Positions 6,568-9,593 of a stretch of DNA of 9,593 nucleotides are shown here, in pieces. The notes beneath the pieces were generated by a model. That model was not told the origin of the DNA, searched no databases, and saw only the letters and a program-made list of their open reading frames with translations. Both the position numbers and the translations under genes were made by a program. How positions within the stretch are numbered: position 1 is the first letter of the stretch; the number at the start of each line of letters is the position of its first letter. Origin of the DNA: Candidatus Bathyarchaeota archaeon (GTDB lineage: Archaea > Thermoproteota > Bathyarchaeia > 40CM-2-53-6); assembly GCA_005883085.1 (NCBI GenBank), contig VBAY01000073.1, positions 1 to 9,593 of the forward strand. Reading direction: 5' to 3'.

Positions 6568-6867
6568 CTAGAGCTTCATGACCTGCACGTGCGGCACGCC
6601 TGCGATCGATATTACAGCGTGCGGGTGGACCAGCCCTCTTTCAATTGCCGCTCGCACAATATTCTGGCCAACAAGGTTGAGAATATCGGCTCCGTCCAAT
6701 AATACAAGTGCTTCCGGCAGATCAACCGCCGCGTTTCCGTAGAAATTCGTCTGCAGCGAGAGTTTCAACTTACCTTCTCGAAAGATTTTTCCAAGCAGCT
6801 CTTTGTCGCAGCAAGCCACCATCGTGCCCTTCTCTGTTTTGTAAGACCGGGCATAGACGAGGCCCAA
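6568..6867 (-). CDS. DUF424 family protein
   Basis: The product is 99 residues and matches the archaeal DUF424 family in length and pattern: YARSYKTEKGTMVACCDKEL at the N-terminus, LGKIFREGKLKL, NFYGNAAVD, then DGADILNLVGQ...AAIERGLVHP and the end ISIAGVPHVQVMKL. The family is small, cytoplasmic, and of unknown or poorly defined role, and is often found beside aIF2-beta, as here. Start: TTG at 6867, 12 bases after the aIF2-beta stop, with GAGGG spanning that stop about 8 bases upstream. There is no other in-frame start between the aIF2-beta stop and this TTG. It is almost certainly cotranscribed with aIF2-beta; a role linked to translation is inferred from this neighbour only. Confidence 0.88.
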   Translation of the reverse strand: MGLVYARSYKTEKGTMVACCDKELLGKIFREGKLKLSLQTNFYGNAAVDLPEALVLLDGADILNLVGQNIVRAAIERGLVHPHAVISIAGVPHVQVMKL

Positions 6868-6879
6868 GAAGTCAGCCCT

Positions 6880-7308
6880 CTACGTTGTGAGAATCGAGGA
6901 CCGCGCACCGCACGCCTCGCAGACAAGGAAGGATAACCGGTCCCTACGCTCGACCCTCGTATCGGGCCTGTGGCAGACAGGGCAGATGACGAACCTGTTA
7001 GAGTAAGCTCCGATAAGCCTGTTGATAGTTTCTCTGGAAAACTTGCCCTGGAAGTAGCCCTTTCCGCCCTCGAAAGAGCCTGCTGTAGCCATCTCCTTTG
7101 CCAAGTATTTCAGAATCTGAAGAGGGTCTCTGTCCAAACGGTCAGCGACATCGACAAAGTTGTGAACTATTGTACGGGCCCCAATCACCGATACAGATGC
7201 GATGGGAAGCTCGAAACGCTCCCCTGTAGAACCAGGCTTCGTAATGCCCGCCAGTGCTCTGTCAAGCAGTTGATCATAGTTGTCCGATGTAGTGACCCTA
7301 ACTACAAT
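6880..7308 (-). CDS. eif2b: Translation initiation factor aIF2 subunit beta
   Basis: This is the beta subunit of the aIF2 heterotrimer that brings initiator Met-tRNA to the small ribosomal subunit. The frame gives the full family layout in about 142 residues: N-terminal helix NYDQLLDRAL, the ERFELP segment, the central alpha-beta domain (TIVHNF, DRDPLQILKYLAKEMATAGS, GKFSRETINRLI) and the C-terminal zinc ribbon CPVC...CEAC (C109, C112, C130, C133). The first canonical start is GTG at 7188, which would give only 102 residues and drop the conserved N-terminal helix and ERFELP. The frame runs back without ATG, GTG or TTG to a TAA at 7315-7317; the start used here is ATT at 7308 (AAGGG three bases before), a guess. 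The conserved block begins near 7287. First gene of the cluster with DUF424 and possibly tRNA-Gln. Confidence 0.85.
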   Translation of the reverse strand: MVVRVTTSDNYDQLLDRALAGITKPGSTGERFELPIASVSVIGARTIVHNFVDVADRLDRDPLQILKYLAKEMATAGSFEGGKGYFQGKFSRETINRLIGAYSNRFVICPVCHRPDTRVERRDRLSFLVCEACGARSSILTT

Positions 7309-7363
7309 ACGCCCTTACGGGTATTTCAACCGTTTCCAAGAGCAGACGCCTAGGCTTTCTTCA

Positions 7364-7401
7364 CCCAATGACCAATCAGAGGCGTGGTGGCGGTCATTTG
7401 G
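7364..7401. promoter_or_regulatory. 10-bp inverted repeat in a divergent promoter region
   Basis: CCCAATGACC (7364-7373) and GGTCATTTGG (7392-7401) are reverse complements at 9 of 10 positions, separated by 18 bases. The site lies between the divergent aIF2-beta and membrane-protein genes and ends just before a TATA-like GGCTATAGGG (about 7406-7415) on the plus strand, a place where a dimeric regulator could act. The sequence shows the symmetry; the regulatory role is inferred. Confidence 0.4.
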
Positions 7402-7440
7402 ATAGGGCTATAGGGTTCTTTGAGGAAGATATTCTACGGT

Positions 7441-7887
7441 ATGTCGCAACGGCTAAAGATACGAGTTCCAATCATACTAGGCCTTCTTGGGAGCATCGTT
7501 GGACTCCTTTACTCCTACGCTGTGATGAGTAATAATGGATACGGATGCTTACTGTGCAGCACTAATGCTGACTGGTCTTTCGCACAAACCTTCATTGGAT
7601 GGCCGTTGATAATCGGCAGCGTAGTCGGACTTGCAGCTTGCGTTCTCTATCCGGTTGCTAGGAAACCTAGCGGAATATTCTTACTATCAGGAGCCATTCT
7701 CGCTTCTCCTCTTCCGTTGATCATCGCGGGCGGTTCCTGGCCAAGTCTTGATTTTCTGCTACTCTCTGTGCTCTTTTTCGCACCCAGCTATTTCGCAAGC
7801 CTGTTGCTGTTTCTTGGAGGGTTGCTAGTTTTTCAGAGGTCTCGTCGCCTAATCAAGAGCCTGCACGACGGCGGATGGATACCTTAG
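7441..7887 (+). CDS. Four-helix membrane protein with a CxxC motif, function unknown
   Basis: Starting at ATG 7441 the product is 148 residues; a TTG at 7420 would add MRKIFYG. ATG is preferred because GAGGAAG lies 13 bases upstream and a TATA-like GCTATAGG lies about 30 upstream. Four hydrophobic segments are seen at about residues 9-29, 51-73, 79-99 and 104-130, followed by a basic tail (RSRRLIKSLHDGG), which suggests a cytoplasmic C-terminus. Between the first two helices is GCLLCS (C36, C39), a possible metal or redox pair. It is too short and differently arranged to be a clear vitamin K epoxide reductase homologue, and I do not assign a family. It precedes metG by 107 bases on the same strand; metG may have its own promoter. 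Confidence 0.7.
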   Translation: MSQRLKIRVPIILGLLGSIVGLLYSYAVMSNNGYGCLLCSTNADWSFAQTFIGWPLIIGSVVGLAACVLYPVARKPSGIFLLSGAILASPLPLIIAGGSWPSLDFLLLSVLFFAPSYFASLLLFLGGLLVFQRSRRLIKSLHDGGWIP

Positions 7888-7981
7888 CTTGGCCAATGCA
7901 TTCAACGGCAAGGTAGCAGATACAATTCGCCGCAAACACTTATCACAACCGGGAAGGCAAAACCCGAATTCCATTCTGGAC

Positions 7982-7987
7982 GAGGTG
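7982..7987 (+). promoter_or_regulatory. Ribosome binding site deciding the CTG start of metG
   Basis: GAGGTG lies seven bases before CTG 7995. It is a six-base complement to the archaeal anti-Shine-Dalgarno sequence at standard spacing. No ATG, GTG or TTG follows at a usable distance in the MetRS frame, so this site supports initiation at CTG. Confidence 0.65.
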
Positions 7988-7994
7988 GAAAAAT

Positions 7995-9593
7995 CTGGGA
8001 AGGTGGGTAGTCTGCTGTGGATGGCCGTATGTCAACGACCGTCCCCATCTCGGAACCTTCACCCAGCTATTGTCCGCGGACGTTTACGCACGCTACCTGA
8101 GGCTAAAGGGCGAAGACGTTGTCATGGTCAGTGGGAGCGACGAGCACGGCACCCCCATCGAGGTAGAGGCCATCAAACTGGGTATACCGCCGCGCCAGCT
8201 CACGGACAAATACCACAAGCTGATCGTCCAGCTTCTCAAGTCTTTCCAGATTGAGTTCGACAATTACACCCGAACCGAGAGTCCAGTCCACAAAAAGTTC
8301 GTACGTGATTTCTATCTGAAAGTTGAGAAGAACGGCTTCGTCTACAGCCAGAAGATAACCCAGCTTTATTGTCTCAACGACAAACGCTTTCTCCCAGACC
8401 GCTTCGTCGAAGGCGAATGCCCTTACTGCCACAACCCCAACGCACGCGGGGACCAATGCGATAATTGCGGAAGAGTTCTAGACCCGAAGGACCTCATCAA
8501 CCCACGCTGCGCACTCGATCACGCAACACCCATCCAGAAAGAATCGGAGCATTGGTTCTTTGACCTCCCCAAACTCTCCGAATCGCTTCGAAAATACATC
8601 GAGACAAACCCCAATTTTCCCGAAAACGCACGAAACTTCAGCCTTGGCTGGATTAGAGAGGGGCTTAAGCCCCGCTCACTCACCCGCGACAACGCCTGGG
8701 GAATACCAGCACCATTCAAAGGAGCCAAAGGAAAAACCATCTATGTCTGGATGGAAGCCGTCCTCGGATACGTTTCCGCAACAAAAGAATGGGCTGAAAA
8801 AAAGAAGCGGCCATCCTTATGGAAGAAATACTGGTTTGACCCGGAAAGCCGCAACGTCCACTTTATTGGAAAAGACAACATTCCATTTCACGTCGTGATC
8901 TTCCCAGGGTTGCTCCTAGCCACGAGGGAGAACTATGATCTGCCCTGGGAGGTCTCCTCATCCGAGTACATACAGCTAGAAGGGCAGAAATTCTCCAGAA
9001 GCAGAAAGGTCGGCGTCTGGATGGATGAGGCCGTTGAACTAGCAGGGCCGGAATACTGGCGCTACGCGTTGATCAGCCTTAGACCTGAACAGAAAGACAG
9101 TAACTTCACCTGGGACGAGTTTGAGAGAAAGGTCAACACCGAGCTGAATGATGTTCTGGGGAATTTCGTTCACCGAACCACATCATTCATTCAAACATAC
9201 TACAGAGGAAAGGTTCCAAAATATTCAGCAAGCAAAGAGCAACACGCGAAGATACTTGCAACACTGAAGAGTATCCTCTCAAGGGTTGATGATAGGCTTG
9301 GACACTTCAGGCTGAAAGAGGGTCTAGAGCAAGTCGTCGAGCTCGCACGGGAAGGAAATCGATACCTCAATGAGCACGAGCCATGGCGCCTCTACAAGAC
9401 GGACGTGCACGCGGCAGGCGAGATCCTCGGCGTCTCGATACAGATCGTAGCAAGCCTTGGCATACTACTCCAGCCCTTCCTGCCTTCAGCCTCTAAGAAG
9501 ATCTGCCTGCGCTTGACGGGAAAACCCATCCTTCCGTGGAGATCCGCTGGACAGGCAATCGTCAAGCCTGGAACGAAGATTCGCCCTCTCCAA
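7995..9593 (+). CDS. metG: Methionyl-tRNA synthetase (3' end beyond window)
   Basis: This class I synthetase charges tRNA-Met. 533 codons are present and the frame is open at the edge; the core is nearly complete. Numbered from CTG: WPYVND then HIGH box HLGT (18-21); SGSDEHG (46-52); a zinc knuckle CPYC...CDNC (C142, C145, C155, C158) in the connective domain; IYVWMEAVLGY (from 249); FIGKDN (290-295); KMSKS-type loop KFSRS (332-336); anticodon-domain helix NEHEPW (459-464). Only one four-cysteine knuckle is intact; the position of a second shows just one cysteine (INPRCALDHATP), so a single zinc is expected. Start: the first canonical in-frame start is TTG 8070, which lies after the HIGH box and would destroy the enzyme. 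CTG 7995 begins the typical GRWVVCCGWPYVN and has GAGGTG seven bases upstream. Confidence 0.93.
   Translation, partial: MGRWVVCCGWPYVNDRPHLGTFTQLLSADVYARYLRLKGEDVVMVSGSDEHGTPIEVEAIKLGIPPRQLTDKYHKLIVQLLKSFQIEFDNYTRTESPVHKKFVRDFYLKVEKNGFVYSQKITQLYCLNDKRFLPDRFVEGECPYCHNPNARGDQCDNCGRVLDPKDLINPRCALDHATPIQKESEHWFFDLPKLSESLRKYIETNPNFPENARNFSLGWIREGLKPRSLTRDNAWGIPAPFKGAKGKTIYVWMEAVLGYVSATKEWAEKKKRPSLWKKYWFDPESRNVHFIGKDNIPFHVVIFPGLLLATRENYDLPWEVSSSEYIQLEGQKFSRSRKVGVWMDEAVELAGPEYWRYALISLRPEQKDSNFTWDEFERKVNTELNDVLGNFVHRTTSFIQTYYRGKVPKYSASKEQHAKILATLKSILSRVDDRLGHFRLKEGLEQVVELAREGNRYLNEHEPWRLYKTDVHAAGEILGVSIQIVASLGILLQPFLPSASKKICLRLTGKPILPWRSAGQAIVKPGTKIRPLQ

Noticed and set aside
6970..7353. Plus-strand 127-codon frame opposite aIF2-beta
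   Set aside because: It is the complement of a clear initiation-factor gene, and its cysteine-rich stretches are antisense artefacts.
7441..7887. Vitamin K epoxide reductase (VKOR) assignment for the CxxC membrane protein
   Set aside because: Only one CxxC is present and it lies in a loop between helices 1 and 2; the other VKOR cysteines and helix pattern are missing.
7889..8254. Plus-strand 121-codon frame overlapping the start of metG
   Set aside because: It is an out-of-frame reading of metG with arginine/proline-rich low-complexity sequence; the MetRS frame carries the conserved motifs.
8103..8456. Minus-strand 117-codon frame within metG
   Set aside because: Antisense shadow of the synthetase core with no family pattern.
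1..9593. CRISPR array, insertion sequence or integrase
   Set aside because: No regularly spaced short repeats, transposase-like or integrase-like frame was seen on either strand.

Overview
The window is archaeal. The evidence is an aIF2-beta gene followed by a DUF424 gene, a tRNA-Gln gene that can only be folded if two short introns are removed (one with a bulge-helix-bulge site), a strong archaeal TATA box (TTTTATAAG, 1774-1782) and GGAGGT-type ribosome binding sites. Family resemblances suggest a Thermoproteota-type lineage (Nitrososphaeria or Bathyarchaeia), but this is an impression and not a proven placement.

Layout. Positions 1-608 hold two minus-strand genes for small membrane proteins; the leftmost runs off the window. 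Positions 609-943 have no recognisable gene. A plus-strand GNAT acetyltransferase follows (944-1510). From about 1550 to 6393 lies a segment dominated by one very large secreted protein of at least 1417 residues: signal peptide, DNRLRE/CBM96-like domain, NosD-like parallel beta-helix, an Ig-like domain, four PKD domains in an A-B-A-B order, and a seven-repeat beta-propeller. Its ends carry a 17-base direct repeat (16/17 identical) that matches the 3' end of the tRNA-Gln gene. This is the geometry expected of an element integrated into the 3' end of a tRNA, although no integrase is present.

On the right, tRNA-Gln(UUG), DUF424 and aIF2-beta lie on the minus strand and form a translation cluster. 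A divergent intergenic region with a 10-bp inverted repeat separates them from a plus-strand four-helix membrane protein with a CxxC motif. A methionyl-tRNA synthetase gene follows and is cut by the window end.

A recurrent oddity is that three genes lack ATG, GTG or TTG where their conserved N-termini require a start. metG appears to begin with CTG behind a good ribosome binding site. The aIF2-beta reading frame extends about 40 codons upstream of its first canonical start. The giant secreted protein's signal peptide extends upstream of its only canonical start (TTG). These may be real non-canonical starts or local sequence errors. The housekeeping genes (metG, aIF2-beta, DUF424, tRNA-Gln) serve translation; the secreted protein is an independent surface or extracellular function.
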